41,168 nucleotides of DNA, taken from positions 1 through 41,168 of the IMG/VR virus record IMGVR_UViG_3300025853_000208, one strand, 5' to 3'. Made by a program: the position numbers and the translations under genes. Below, in pieces: positions 14,343-25,200 of this stretch (its first letter is position 1; each line of letters begins with the position of its first letter). The notes under the pieces were generated by a model that had not been told where the DNA came from, made no database searches, and saw nothing but the letters and a program-made list of their open reading frames with translations. This DNA comes from a virus.

Positions 14343-17300
14343 ATGGCTGAAGTTAAAAACGCTTTCATCAAATCTAAAATGAATAAGGACCTAGATTCTA
14401 GGCTTATTCCAAGTGGTGAATATAGAGATGCTCAAAATGCTCAGATTAGTAGATCTGAAGGAGATGATGTTGGAGCTTTAGAAAACGTTTTAGGTAATGA
14501 AGTTGCTGGTAAAGATGCTATTAATTTAGGCGCTGAATTTGAAGCTGGTGAAAGTTATGCTGATGATTTAACTTGTATAGGTTATTTTTCTGATGAATCA
14601 ACTAATTGTATATATGTATTTTTAACAGATGGAGTTTCGCAAGATTTAACTTATGACAAAGATGCTCATAATTTTATATACAAATATCAAGTAGGAAGCC
14701 CTGCGCCTGTTAAATTAGTTGAAGGTGCTTTTTTAAATTTTTCTAAATATTATCCTATACATGGCGTTAATTTATTAGAAGGACTTTTATTTTTTACTGA
14801 CAACAGAAATCAGCCAAGAAAAATAAATGTAAACTTAGCTAATCCAGAAAGTCTTCCTACGCCTACATATTATACGAATGAAGATCAAATATCTGTAGCT
14901 AAGTATAATCCTTACGAACCTATACAATTATTTGAAGAAATTACAGCTGCAAGAGTAGCTGACAACTCATTGCTAACAGCTGCAGAGGGTGAGTATGATA
15001 CTACAATGCGAGATGTTGTAAGTAAGTTTTATCCAGACGGAGGTACAGCTCAAGTTACAGCCACTGCAACAGGAACTGTTTTTAGTATTACAGATCCTAT
15101 ATTAGAGTTTTTTCCAAAAGAACAAGGTACCGGACTTTCTAATAATGAACCTCAAGCAGGTATGACTTTAGGAAAAATACTTGCTTCAAATCCAAGTGGT
15201 CCAATAGAAGATACAGGCGTTTTAGTTGATAGCTACAGTACGAACCAGCTAACAGTAAGCGGTTCAATTACTCTAGCGCTAAACGATATTCTAGTATTTA
15301 ACTTTAATCCTTATTACGATAATGCTTATGCTGGTGATTCTAGATTTTTAGAAGATAAGTTTGTAAGGTTTAGTTATAGATTTAAATTTGATGATGGCGA
15401 ATATTCTATATACGCGCCGTTTACTCAACCATGTTTTATTCCAAAGCAAGACGGTTATTTTTTAAATAACTCAGAATTTTTAGGTGATCAGCAAAGTACG
15501 TTTGGATCTACTATAGTTTCGTTTATGGAAAATAAAGTAAACGAAATAAAACTTATTATTCCATTACCTTCTACAGGTACTAACTTGCGAGATGAGTTCA
15601 AAATAACAGAAGTAGATATACTATTTAAAGAGTCAGATGGTTTAGCTGTACAAGTTGCAGAAACTATAACTGTGTCAGATGTCGCTACTAGCGCGGGTAG
15701 TAATGATTATTACGAATACACTTATATAAATAAAAAACCATATAAAACTTTACCAGAGAGTGGTTTAATTAGAGTGTATGATAAAATACCGGTAAGAGCA
15801 TTATCACAAGAAATTATAAGCAATAGAGTTGTTTATGGTAACTTTCAAGATAAACACACTCCTCCAGCTTCATTAGATTATTATGTAGCTGTAGGAGACA
15901 AAGAACCTTTTAACGATAACATATTGACTGCTAAAGTTGATGGCGCAGCAGGACCTACTACAGATTTTAATTTAAAAGATATAGACCCTACCACTTCTGT
16001 CCCTTATAAAGGAGCTATTGTTTCTGGGTTAAGTGTAGTTAGCCCTTGCTTTGTTGATAGTTACACTGGTACGACTGTAACATTTACAACAAATCAAACT
16101 TTACCAAACGACGAAGTTCTTACGTTTACTCCACCAAACGACATTGTTAACTACACAAGTGAAATAGAATATCCAAGTAGTTCTGTAAAAACAAATAGAA
16201 CTTATCAAGTTGGTGTTGTTTTGTCTGATAAGTTTGGTAGACAATCAAGTGTTATATTGTCAAACAACAAAGATGTTATAACCGTAAATGATATATCTTA
16301 TTCTGGTGAAACTATATATTCAGCATATCCAAGTGAGAGTAATTTAGAAAACGACATACAAGAGTGGCCAGGTAATTCACTTAAAGTTTCTTTTAACGCA
16401 ATAATTGATAGCTTAAAAACATCTGATAATGTTACAATACCTGGGATGTATAATGGAGATCCTAATGACGATGGTTATAACCCACTTGGTTGGTATTCGT
16501 TTAAAATAGTTGTTAAACAACAAGAGCAAGAATATTATAATGTATACACTGCGGGCGCTATAAAAGGTCTTCCTTTTGGTGGTTCTAGTGCAGATTTTAA
16601 TACTTCATTTGTTACTTTAATTAATGATAATATCAATAAAGTTCCTAGAGATTTAGAAGCTGTTGGTCCACAAGATAAAACTTTTAGAAGTAGTGTTCGA
16701 TTATTTGGTAGAGTTATGAATACAGAAGCCCCTTTTAGTAACACTGGTAACGAGCAATACCCAATAGATCCAGCCCAACCAGGTTCAATTCTTGCTTTTA
16801 GAAGTTCATTTACAACAAACACTATAGAGGATTTATTTGATTTATTTGATGTAGCAGACTATTCAGGATCACCAGGTAACGATCCTATTACTAGTCCTAA
16901 AAACCCATATTATCCTTTTTTCAAATCAGATTCAAATCCTTTTGTAGGTGAAATAATAACATCTCAAATAGCATCTGAACAATTTGGAGTTGAAAATATA
17001 CCTAATGGCCAAAATAATTATACTAAAGTAGAAAATTTAGCTATATTTGAAACAGCACCTGTTGTTTCAAGATTAGAGTTATTTTATGAAACATCTACAT
17101 CTGGTTTAATATCAGATCTAAATGTAGCTATTAATAACTCTGAGGGAGTATTTACTGCTTTTATAGATAGATTTCTTGATAATTCTTTTCAAGAAGATTT
17201 GAAAGAAAACGAAAGTATGCTTGCTGGTAATTTTGAAATTGTTGACGCATTAGGTATTGAATATGATTTAGCAAACTTTACAGTTGATGTTACAATGCCT

Positions 17301-18395
17301 TTAGTTGTTAATGGTAATGGCTTGAAAGTTGTAGATCCTTTAGATGTTTCAGTTGATCCTTATTTTGAGCTATTTGAAAATTTACCTACAAATCCAGGTG
17401 AATATAATATTAGAGTAAAACTTCCTTTTACTGATAACGTTTATGTTGGTTCTAACTTTAATGAATATAATTTTACATTTACATTTGAAGTTACAGTTAC
17501 TGAAATATCAACAGGTAATTCAACTACATCAACTATAAATAAACAATCTACACTAGTAAACTTAGATCCTGAGTTATTTAATAATGGCGCAACACCTCCA
17601 GAGCCACCAAATGCTACTAAAACATTAGACCCTCAAGAGGCTAATATACCTAATCTTTTTTTAGAAACATTGTATGCTAAAAATTCAGCTTATACTAAAA
17701 CTACATATACTGGGCCTAATACTTATAAAGATTTAACTTATCAAATAGTGAGTGCTACAAACTCTAGTTTGCAATCAGTAATAGAAAAGTTTACATTAAC
17801 AAACCAAGTAGAAAACACAACAACAGGTTTTAACACTATTGATCTTGAAACTAATAACGCTTATGGCCCAACAGGTCAGAGTCAATTTGTAACACCTGAT
17901 ACTTATGAGATTCTTGTTCAAGTGGCGGATGGTGGTAGCTCTATAGCTACAATAGAATATACAGTTTTGTTTGGTACTGTACCTGTTAGTTTCCAAACTG
18001 TTGATGTAGAAGATTCTTCTGGAGGTACAATTGGCGGTCTTTTTGATATACCTTTAATTTTAGTAAATGATCAAACTGATGTCAATAAAAATGGGTATTA
18101 TCTTTACAAAGATCAAGGTGGTTGGAATAATACTGGTTTTGGTACTCCTTTAGAAACTACTGTTAGCTCGGGAGTAATAGATTTAGATTTTACTAATTCC
18201 GCTAACAATATTGGTGGTACTGTTACTTGTAATAACGTTCCTCCGAATAACACTCCTGCTACATGGATTAAAGCAGGAACTATAAGTGGATTAATAAGTC
18301 TATTAAATACATGTTCACAATTATCTGCTACAGTTAGTAACTTACAAGTTACTGGTACATTTCCTGGGTCTAGTTACAAGTGGAATATAGTGTAA
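14343..18395 (+). CDS. Large tail protein, stabilization/muzzle type, 1350 aa
   Basis: The opening FIKSKMNKDLDSRLIPSGEY, then AQNAQISRSEGDDVGALEN, is the signature I know from tail stabilization or muzzle proteins of crAss-like and marine podoviruses. A propeller-like body follows, with segments such as YYPIHGVNLLEGLLFFTDNR, NRVVYGNFQDKHTPP and YQVGVVLSDKFGRQSSVIL. From about residue 950 to the end it changes to Thr/Asn/Ser-rich beta repeats (TPDTYEILVQVADGGSSIA), looking like appended Ig/cadherin-like domains that may face the host. It would form the distal part of the short tail. The protein is unusually long, and the tail extension is the likely cause. No signal peptide. The next gene follows after 26 bases. 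Confidence 0.7.
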   Translation: MAEVKNAFIKSKMNKDLDSRLIPSGEYRDAQNAQISRSEGDDVGALENVLGNEVAGKDAINLGAEFEAGESYADDLTCIGYFSDESTNCIYVFLTDGVSQDLTYDKDAHNFIYKYQVGSPAPVKLVEGAFLNFSKYYPIHGVNLLEGLLFFTDNRNQPRKINVNLANPESLPTPTYYTNEDQISVAKYNPYEPIQLFEEITAARVADNSLLTAAEGEYDTTMRDVVSKFYPDGGTAQVTATATGTVFSITDPILEFFPKEQGTGLSNNEPQAGMTLGKILASNPSGPIEDTGVLVDSYSTNQLTVSGSITLALNDILVFNFNPYYDNAYAGDSRFLEDKFVRFSYRFKFDDGEYSIYAPFTQPCFIPKQDGYFLNNSEFLGDQQSTFGSTIVSFMENKVNEIKLIIPLPSTGTNLRDEFKITEVDILFKESDGLAVQVAETITVSDVATSAGSNDYYEYTYINKKPYKTLPESGLIRVYDKIPVRALSQEIISNRVVYGNFQDKHTPPASLDYYVAVGDKEPFNDNILTAKVDGAAGPTTDFNLKDIDPTTSVPYKGAIVSGLSVVSPCFVDSYTGTTVTFTTNQTLPNDEVLTFTPPNDIVNYTSEIEYPSSSVKTNRTYQVGVVLSDKFGRQSSVILSNNKDVITVNDISYSGETIYSAYPSESNLENDIQEWPGNSLKVSFNAIIDSLKTSDNVTIPGMYNGDPNDDGYNPLGWYSFKIVVKQQEQEYYNVYTAGAIKGLPFGGSSADFNTSFVTLINDNINKVPRDLEAVGPQDKTFRSSVRLFGRVMNTEAPFSNTGNEQYPIDPAQPGSILAFRSSFTTNTIEDLFDLFDVADYSGSPGNDPITSPKNPYYPFFKSDSNPFVGEIITSQIASEQFGVENIPNGQNNYTKVENLAIFETAPVVSRLELFYETSTSGLISDLNVAINNSEGVFTAFIDRFLDNSFQEDLKENESMLAGNFEIVDALGIEYDLANFTVDVTMPLVVNGNGLKVVDPLDVSVDPYFELFENLPTNPGEYNIRVKLPFTDNVYVGSNFNEYNFTFTFEVTVTEISTGNSTTSTINKQSTLVNLDPELFNNGATPPEPPNATKTLDPQEANIPNLFLETLYAKNSAYTKTTYTGPNTYKDLTYQIVSATNSSLQSVIEKFTLTNQVENTTTGFNTIDLETNNAYGPTGQSQFVTPDTYEILVQVADGGSSIATIEYTVLFGTVPVSFQTVDVEDSSGGTIGGLFDIPLILVNDQTDVNKNGYYLYKDQGGWNNTGFGTPLETTVSSGVIDLDFTNSANNIGGTVTCNNVPPNNTPATWIKAGTISGLISLLNTCSQLSATVSNLQVTGTFPGSSYKWNIV

Positions 18396-18421
18396 TAAAT
18401 AAAATAAATAAGTAATTATAA

Positions 18422-19972
18422 ATGGGTGCGATAGTCGAAGTTAAGTTTTTTAACTCATTTCTTTTGAAGAAGATGAATGCTACTGGACAGGTTTCTCCTA
18501 GCCCTCAATCAGTTAATGCGCCTGCTTATGATGGTTCTAGAGGTATACCTCAACAAATAGGTGGTTACAGTAGAATATCAAACGCAGGTATGGGTTATGA
18601 TGTAAACACTTGTTGGGTTGTAGAAGAAGCTAGAATACGAGGTGGTTATAATAATACTAATGTTGATTATGGTGTTAGAGCTTATATTGTTGAAGAAGAA
18701 ATAAATGGATATAGAAAAAACAATTCACTTATATATTCAGGAATATTTAATTCACGAACAGGTATAAACCAAACAAATGTATTTTCAGTAGGTGAAGATA
18801 TAACTAAATCTGTAGACCCTGCTAAAGGCTCAATACAAAAACTATATGCTGAAGATACTAACTTAATTATATTCCAAGAAAATAAAGTTAATAGAGCGTT
18901 AATAGATAAAGATGCTATATATACAGCGGAAGGTGGCGGTGTTCCTGTCAGCCAGCTTAATTTAGTAATAGGTCAAATAGTTCCTTACGCTGGAGAGTTT
19001 GGTATAAGTGAAGACCCAAGAAGCTTTGCTGTTTATGGTTATAGAAAATATTTTACAGATAAAAGACGTAATGTAGTTTTAAGATTATCTAGAGATGGTA
19101 TTACTGAGATATCTAACTACGGTATGCGAGATTATTTTAGAGATCAGTTTAATAGTATAGACGAAGGCGACAACAAAGGAGTAATACTAGGCGGCTGGGA
19201 CATGCATAATAAACAATATGTAGTTTCAACTCAACCGCCCACACAATCAACAACTTTAGCTTATAACACCTTATCTTTTGATGAAAGTGTTTTAGGTTGG
19301 CCAAGTTTCTTTTCTTACAGACCTGATTTAATTTTTAGTTTACGTAACAATTTTTATACCGCTAAAGGTAATAAAATATACGAACATTACAATGGGTCAG
19401 TTAATAGAGGTAATTTTTATGGTGATGATAATAATACTTCTATATCATTTGTATTTAATCCAAACCCTAGTTTGTCTAAAAACTTTAAAACTATAGGATA
19501 TGAAGGATCAAATGGTTTTGAAATAACTAATTTTACATCAGATCAAACAGGTGAAGATCTCGTTAATTCTACATATCAATTTACACGAGATGTTTCTATT
19601 GATGTTAAAAGTTATCAACAAGGAGAATATGCTTTTGATTCAAGTGGTAATGTTATAGCAAGAGCAGATTACGCTTTACCACCTCCAAATGGTTTTGGAA
19701 CAGCTAATCCGCCAGTGCCTAGATACCATGCTGGTTTTGATAGAAAAGAAAATAAATACGTAGCATACATAGTTAATGATAGTGCTGCTACACCTGGTGA
19801 GGTACGGTTTGGTTCTCAAATGACAGGTATAAAAGGATTTTTCTCTTTAGTAACTATATCAACAGACATGGTTATAGATCAAACGACTAAACAAGCTACA
19901 TCAGGTACTAATATAGGTGGACTAAAAGAACTATACGCTGTATCATCTAATTATGTAGAATCATCATATTAA
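18422..19972 (+). CDS. Tail structural protein, 516 aa
   Basis: The body has repeated turn-rich strands (CWVVEEARIRGGYNNTNVDY, then FAVYGYRKYFTDKRRNVVLRLS, then NKGVILGGWDMHNKQYVVST), a pattern similar to beta-propeller tail nozzle or adaptor proteins and partly to the later part of stabilization proteins in related phages. The ending is GGLKELYAVSSNYVESSY. In this layout it may be the second half of a protein that is one chain elsewhere, since it follows the 1350-residue tail protein in the same direction; the two are in different frames with a clean gap, so no frameshift is implied. Alternatively it is a receptor-binding tip. Start at 18422 chosen as the first ATG after the gap. Confidence 0.6.
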   Translation: MGAIVEVKFFNSFLLKKMNATGQVSPSPQSVNAPAYDGSRGIPQQIGGYSRISNAGMGYDVNTCWVVEEARIRGGYNNTNVDYGVRAYIVEEEINGYRKNNSLIYSGIFNSRTGINQTNVFSVGEDITKSVDPAKGSIQKLYAEDTNLIIFQENKVNRALIDKDAIYTAEGGGVPVSQLNLVIGQIVPYAGEFGISEDPRSFAVYGYRKYFTDKRRNVVLRLSRDGITEISNYGMRDYFRDQFNSIDEGDNKGVILGGWDMHNKQYVVSTQPPTQSTTLAYNTLSFDESVLGWPSFFSYRPDLIFSLRNNFYTAKGNKIYEHYNGSVNRGNFYGDDNNTSISFVFNPNPSLSKNFKTIGYEGSNGFEITNFTSDQTGEDLVNSTYQFTRDVSIDVKSYQQGEYAFDSSGNVIARADYALPPPNGFGTANPPVPRYHAGFDRKENKYVAYIVNDSAATPGEVRFGSQMTGIKGFFSLVTISTDMVIDQTTKQATSGTNIGGLKELYAVSSNYVESSY

Positions 19973-19976
19973 AATT

Positions 19977-20720
19977 ATGGAACAAATATTAGAACAACTA
20001 CAAATATTATTTTTCGGTGATCCATCGCTAGGTTTAAGTTATGGACTTGCACCTTTAGCTATAGCTGGAATAGTGCAAGCTGCTGGTAGTGTTGTTACAG
20101 GTATCATGGGCAATGCTTCAGCTAGACGTAAGCAAAGAGAAGCTGCAGCTAAAGCAGGTAGATTACAAAGTAAACTAAATGATTTAGAAAGAAATAGACA
20201 AGCTATTATAAATCCTTACGATCAAGTAGAAGATCTTTCTACTATGATTACAAATCCATATGATAATCTTGGTGTTGCTACTCAAGCGGCTGAAATGCAA
20301 GCTGAGCAAGCTGATATATCTTTAGCTAATACATTAGACGCTATAAGATCTACAGGAGCCAGCGCAGGTGGCGCAACAGCTTTAGCTCAAGCAGCTTTAC
20401 AAAGTAAAAAAGGTGTATCTGCTAGTATTGAACAGCAAGAAGCTCAAAACGAAAAATTAAAAGCTCAAGGTGAAATGCAAGAAATGCAAGCTCGTATGGC
20501 TGAAGCTCAGCGATTACAACAAGCTGGTGTGCAAGGAAGTATATTTGAATTCCAAGCTAGAGAGCAAAGAGAAACAGCTCAACTAGATAGAATATCAGCA
20601 GAGTTAGCAGGAGCTGAAGCTCAACAAGCTCAAGCTCAGGCGGATAGAACTGGAATACTAACAGGTGCTATCGGAGGTGTTACAGCAGGTATAGGAAATA
20701 TAGCAGGTGCGGGAAAATGA
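19977..20720 (+). CDS. Internal virion protein, T7 gp14-like in layout, 247 aa
   Basis: A hydrophobic, Gly/Ala-rich segment at residues 24-47 (YGLAPLAIAGIVQAAGSVVTG) is followed by a long helical Gln/Ala/Glu-rich region (AAEMQAEQADISLANTLDAI, EMQEMQARMAEAQRLQQAG) and a second Gly-rich hydrophobic end (GILTGAIGGVTAGIGNIAGAG). This is the plan of small internal virion proteins such as T7 gp14, which are ejected and lodge in the outer membrane. Context supports this: it sits after the tail genes and before the two large internal-protein candidates. Its end overlaps the 20717 gene as ATGA. Confidence 0.7.
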   Translation: MEQILEQLQILFFGDPSLGLSYGLAPLAIAGIVQAAGSVVTGIMGNASARRKQREAAAKAGRLQSKLNDLERNRQAIINPYDQVEDLSTMITNPYDNLGVATQAAEMQAEQADISLANTLDAIRSTGASAGGATALAQAALQSKKGVSASIEQQEAQNEKLKAQGEMQEMQARMAEAQRLQQAGVQGSIFEFQAREQRETAQLDRISAELAGAEAQQAQAQADRTGILTGAIGGVTAGIGNIAGAGK

Positions 20721-20857
20721 AGGCAACGCCAATAAGCCCAACACCGTTAACACAAACACAACAAAATCAAGTTATAGGTGGGTTTATACCAGGTTATTCA
20801 CTCATGAATACTCCTAGTGATATAATACCCACAAATATAATGAATCCAACAAGATAA
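20717..20857 (+). CDS. Small Pro/Thr/Gln-rich protein, 46 aa
   Basis: A short gene whose ATG overlaps the preceding TGA (ATGA), stopping two bases before the next ATG. The product begins MKATPISPTPLTQTQQNQVI and continues GGFIPGYSLMNTPSDIIPTN. It is probably an extended, unstructured peptide. The perfect spacing between two real genes and the absence of any other explanation for the 140-base gap argue that it is translated. No function recognised. Confidence 0.55.
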   Translation: MKATPISPTPLTQTQQNQVIGGFIPGYSLMNTPSDIIPTNIMNPTR

Positions 20858-20859
20858 TA

Positions 20860-22257
20860 ATGAGTTATAGAAACCCAAAACAATTTATCGACACACAAAC
20901 TGGTCAGCATTATAGAAATCTTATTAAGAGCGTAACTAAAACTGGTGATGATTTAGCTAAACGTATTGTAGCTCGTAATGCAGAAGTTGCTGAGCGTAAC
21001 AATAAGATTATTAGTGATGCAGATAAAAAAGAACAAGCTATACTTCAACAGTTTGGTAATGTAACTGCAGGTAATCCAGCGTTTAATTACGGGGAAGGTT
21101 TTGCAAGATATATCGATGAATACAGTGATTTAAATATAGCTGTTAATACTGGAACAAGTCAAAATCCACAAGCAGCTAGACAACGCATGGCTGAAATAGA
21201 AAGTCTTCCAGTTATGGCTAGACAAGGTTTAGAAGGTTTAATTGAAATGACAGATAACTTTATAGAGAAAGCTAATAATAGAGGTCGAATGGGTGGGTTG
21301 GATTTACCTGGTGTAGAGACAGAAGATTTAAAATCTTTTTTAATACTTGCAGATCAATTAAAAGGTAGTAGATCTTTTGAAGTTGTTGAAGAAAATGGTA
21401 AGTTAGTACCTGCGTATAGTTTAGGTGATAGGATGTGGACTTATACTCAAATAGAAAATTATCTAAACAATGATATAGCTGGCGGTGCTTTCAATGTCAT
21501 TCCAGATGAAACAGAAAGTTTTACTAAAGCAGCTGAATTAGCAATGATTCCAGATCCGCAGAATCCTGAAAATAAAATACTAGATCCTAAATATTACGAA
21601 AATGAAGATGAAGTAGAAGGTAAACCTGACAGTAAAGGTAATAGAGTTTTTTATAGACCGCTTGATATTAATGCGCTTAAAAAAGCACCAATAGGTCAAA
21701 TGCTTAAAGCTGATGGCAGCTCTATGACTAATGCTGATAAAATATCTTTTTGGAATAATATATTATCTACAGAAGATAACTGGGCTTATGGAGAACCTTT
21801 AAGTAGTACGCAATTAAAAGATTTTGAAGAAGCTTACATAGAGTATGGATTAAGAAATTACTTACGTCAAGAAAACGATGCAAGAATTGTAGAACCTCCT
21901 AAGCCAGAAGAAGTAGAAGCACCTAAAACTTCAGAACTAAAGCTAGAAGCTTTTGAAGAACTTATAGATACAAAAGGAGGTAAAGAAAAAATTTACAGGG
22001 CTTTTGTTACAGGACCTGGCGCTAATGTAGCTGATCAAATAAGCCTTATGCTACAAGACTTAGCTATACCAAACGAAGTGTTACAAGTTCAAGATAATGA
22101 AGGTAACGTAGATCAAGATCTTATAAGAATAGATGTTGCTGGAAGAGAAGGTAAAATAGATATAGATATTACTAAACCAGATATGGCTGTTGCTAAGTTG
22201 AAGTACGCCATATCAGGTGACTATAGTCATGTAAGAGAACTTCAAAAACAAAATTAA
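20860..22257 (+). CDS. Probable internal virion protein, 465 aa
   Basis: Mostly helical, charged and soluble. The N-terminus has YRNPKQFIDTQTGQHYRNLI followed by a coiled-coil-like run (RNAEVAERNNKIISDADKKEQAILQQ). Acidic linkers (ENEDEVEGKPDSKGN; EPPKPEEVEAPKTSEL) divide the protein, and the final 100 residues look beta-rich (IRIDVAGREGKIDIDITKPD). No enzymatic motif is visible. Its place between a gp14-like protein and the giant protein parallels the gp14-gp15-gp16 order of T7-type ejection proteins. That order is the main basis for the call. Confidence 0.6.
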   Translation: MSYRNPKQFIDTQTGQHYRNLIKSVTKTGDDLAKRIVARNAEVAERNNKIISDADKKEQAILQQFGNVTAGNPAFNYGEGFARYIDEYSDLNIAVNTGTSQNPQAARQRMAEIESLPVMARQGLEGLIEMTDNFIEKANNRGRMGGLDLPGVETEDLKSFLILADQLKGSRSFEVVEENGKLVPAYSLGDRMWTYTQIENYLNNDIAGGAFNVIPDETESFTKAAELAMIPDPQNPENKILDPKYYENEDEVEGKPDSKGNRVFYRPLDINALKKAPIGQMLKADGSSMTNADKISFWNNILSTEDNWAYGEPLSSTQLKDFEEAYIEYGLRNYLRQENDARIVEPPKPEEVEAPKTSELKLEAFEELIDTKGGKEKIYRAFVTGPGANVADQISLMLQDLAIPNEVLQVQDNEGNVDQDLIRIDVAGREGKIDIDITKPDMAVAKLKYAISGDYSHVRELQKQN

Positions 22258-22262
22258 ATATT

Positions 22263-25200
22263 ATGTTTAAATATAAATTAGGCGAAGATATTTTCAATGT
22301 TCCAGCTGAAGAGGTAGATATCTTTGAAGCTGAAACTCCTGATGCTGTCAGAATTACAGACGAAATAACAGATCCAGAAGAGGGAAAGACAAACGGTGTT
22401 GCGGAAGAGGGTGCAACTGTAACACCGACAACCGGGCAAGCACCCGAGATAATAGACGACACTGGAGCTCCGGAAGTTACGGGCTTCAAGCCGGTAGAAT
22501 CTTCATTGGGATCAAAGTGGACTGATAACTTTGTAGAGTTAGAAGGAGTACAATTTGATGATGGAGCTATAGGTTTAGGTGCTGTTGAGCTAGAAGGCGT
22601 TACTGTTACCGCTGATCAATATAAGAAAGTAGAACAAGATATAGAAAACGAAGGCGCTAAACAAGTTGAAGAACAAGTTATAGCTATGAGCCCTGGCGAC
22701 ATTAGCGGTTTAGTGAAGTTTTTATCAGATAAAGGTAATGATCTTTTTGGTAAACCTGAAAAAGCTGAAGATATAAGTACAACAGCTAGTCTGTATGGTA
22801 CAACTGTAAATTCGTTAGTTCAATTAAGTGGCGTAGATGATAGGGCTAATTACGTTTTGTCTGCGTTTACTAATCAAATACCTGATGATGTTTTTTTAAA
22901 TATATTAGGTGAAGACGCGGGCAGAAGAGCTATACAAGCTAATAGAGATTATTTTAAAAGAACAAACGAACAGTACGATTATATTAATAGTTTAAATTTA
23001 CCTACACTGGGATTTACAGACATAGGTAAAAAAGAAGGATTATCTAAAGTAGGTACTGGCTTGGCGGCTACGCTTAACGGTATATCTTCTTTTGCTACTT
23101 CAGCGGCTACGTCTGTTGCTACAGGTGGTGTTGGTCTTGCTACGGATATAGGTGCTAACGCTATAAAAAGTTTTAACGACACTAAAGCTCAGTCGTTAGG
23201 GTTAACATCTGAAGAGCTGTTTGCTTCTGGTCAAGGCGAAGTATTAATACCTAGTTCTATAGCAGTTTTGCAATTTGGCTTAGAAAGACTTGGTATAAAA
23301 AAAGTAGGTGAGTATTTTAATAAATTACCAGCTGGTAAAACTAAAGGTTTATTTTCTATGTTAAACGTAGGAAACGCAGAAGCTATACCTGAATACCTGC
23401 AAGGTGGTTTAGATATATTTAATGAAGGACTTGCTCAAGGTTTAAACGCTGAAGATGCTAGTGAAAAAGTTTTAGATTATTTAACTTCACCTGATGGTAT
23501 TGAAAACTATCTTCAAGGTTTAGTTGGTGGTTCTGGTATAGCTGGAATAGGTTCTGCTGCAAGAAAACTTAGAACTAATAAAGATAACGAAGCTATATCT
23601 AAAATTATTAGAGATCTTAATGATTTAGAGAATAGTAAGTTTAGAAAAAATTTAACAGCTGAAGATATAGCTGGTATAAATACAGCTCAAGAGGAACTTA
23701 GATTTAATTTAACACAAATTATAGATAAAAGCAATGCTCTAGCTGGAACTTTATCTGATGCCCAAATAGAAGAGCTAAATGCTAATTCTGATTTTTTAAC
23801 AAGCTCTGCGGATAGAATAAACGAAATAGAAGCGTCTGATGAGTTTACGCAGAAAGATAAAGAAGTTTTATTACAAACTATAGAACAACAAAGAAAAGTA
23901 GCATCTCAAAACATATTTGATATACGCAGTGAAGCTGAAAAGTTTTATAGTAATTTGTTTAATGTAAGAGCTGCTGCTGAAAAAAGAGACGATGTTAAAG
24001 TTCTTGACTTTGCTAACGCTAACGAAATACAAACATACTTAAATGATAATCCTGATCTTGTGGCTGAAGGTGGTAGGGTAGCTGCTTCTGGCGAACAAGG
24101 ATTTTTTATACCTGGTGCTGGAGATAGTCCTGGTACCATTATAATTAACAGAGAAAAATCTTTAGATGAAAAAGCTGTTAATGTAGCTAGACATGAATTT
24201 TTACACTATGTGCTAGACAGTACTTTAAAAAATAATCCTGCTGCTGCTATAAATCTAGGTAACGCATTATTAAAAGAGCTAGATAAAATTGATGTAAACA
24301 AAATAAAGGATAGCAACTTTAAAAAGCGAATGGAGCTCTACAAAGATGAGAAAGTAGAGATCCAAATGGAAGAAGCTTTAACTTTGTTTTCAGACGCTTT
24401 AGCTACAGGCGATATACAATTAAATGAAGATATATCAACTATGCTTGGTGATAGATTTCGTAGGGTTTTAGGTAGAGTCGGCGTCAAAGTAAAATTCAAT
24501 AAAGGTAGCGATGTAGTTAATTTTGTAAAAGACTTTAATAAAAGTTTAGAAAAAGGCGTACTAACAAAAGCTCAACAAGCCGTAACTGAAAAGGGTGCAG
24601 AAGGCGAGTTAATACCGCAAGCAGAGCAACAAGCTGACGAGCAAATAATTAAAGAGTCTAGATCTGAAGAAGCGTCACAACGTGTTCAAGAAATATATAA
24701 TCAGCAAGGCACAGCTGGAGCTTTTGAAATTATAGAACAGTTTAAACCTATTACAAGTAAATTAGTTGAGCGTAGATCTGAAGCTCCTGGGTTTGATAGA
24801 CAATTACTTACTGATGAAATAGAAACAGGTCAGCGCGGTATAATAGATTTAATTAGCGAATATGATCCTGAGTCAAGTGTACCGCTAGCGGCTTATATAA
24901 ATAAGTTTTTACCAGCTAGAGCTATTGAAGCTTCTAATAGAGTTTTAGGTGAAGAGTTTACTGCAGATGTTACAGAAGCTAGAGGCGTTGTAGCAGAAGA
25001 AGCAGATGTTGAAGTTGCAGAGCAACCTAAGGGGCCAAGAAAACCTACTGAAACAACTAGGTTTAGCGATACAGTGTTAACTAACTTAGGCGTAGAAAAT
25101 AAAGCTGAAGCTGAAAAACAAATATCAGATGCTACTAACAAAGCGTTTGAAGGTCAAGACGTTACAAGATTTGGTCAAACTAAAAATGTACCAGCTGCTG

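Noticed and set aside
18395-18422. Possible split of one tail gene into two
   Set aside because: A clean 26-base gap with multiple stops, a proper ATG and different frames argue for two genes, although the two may be fused in relatives.
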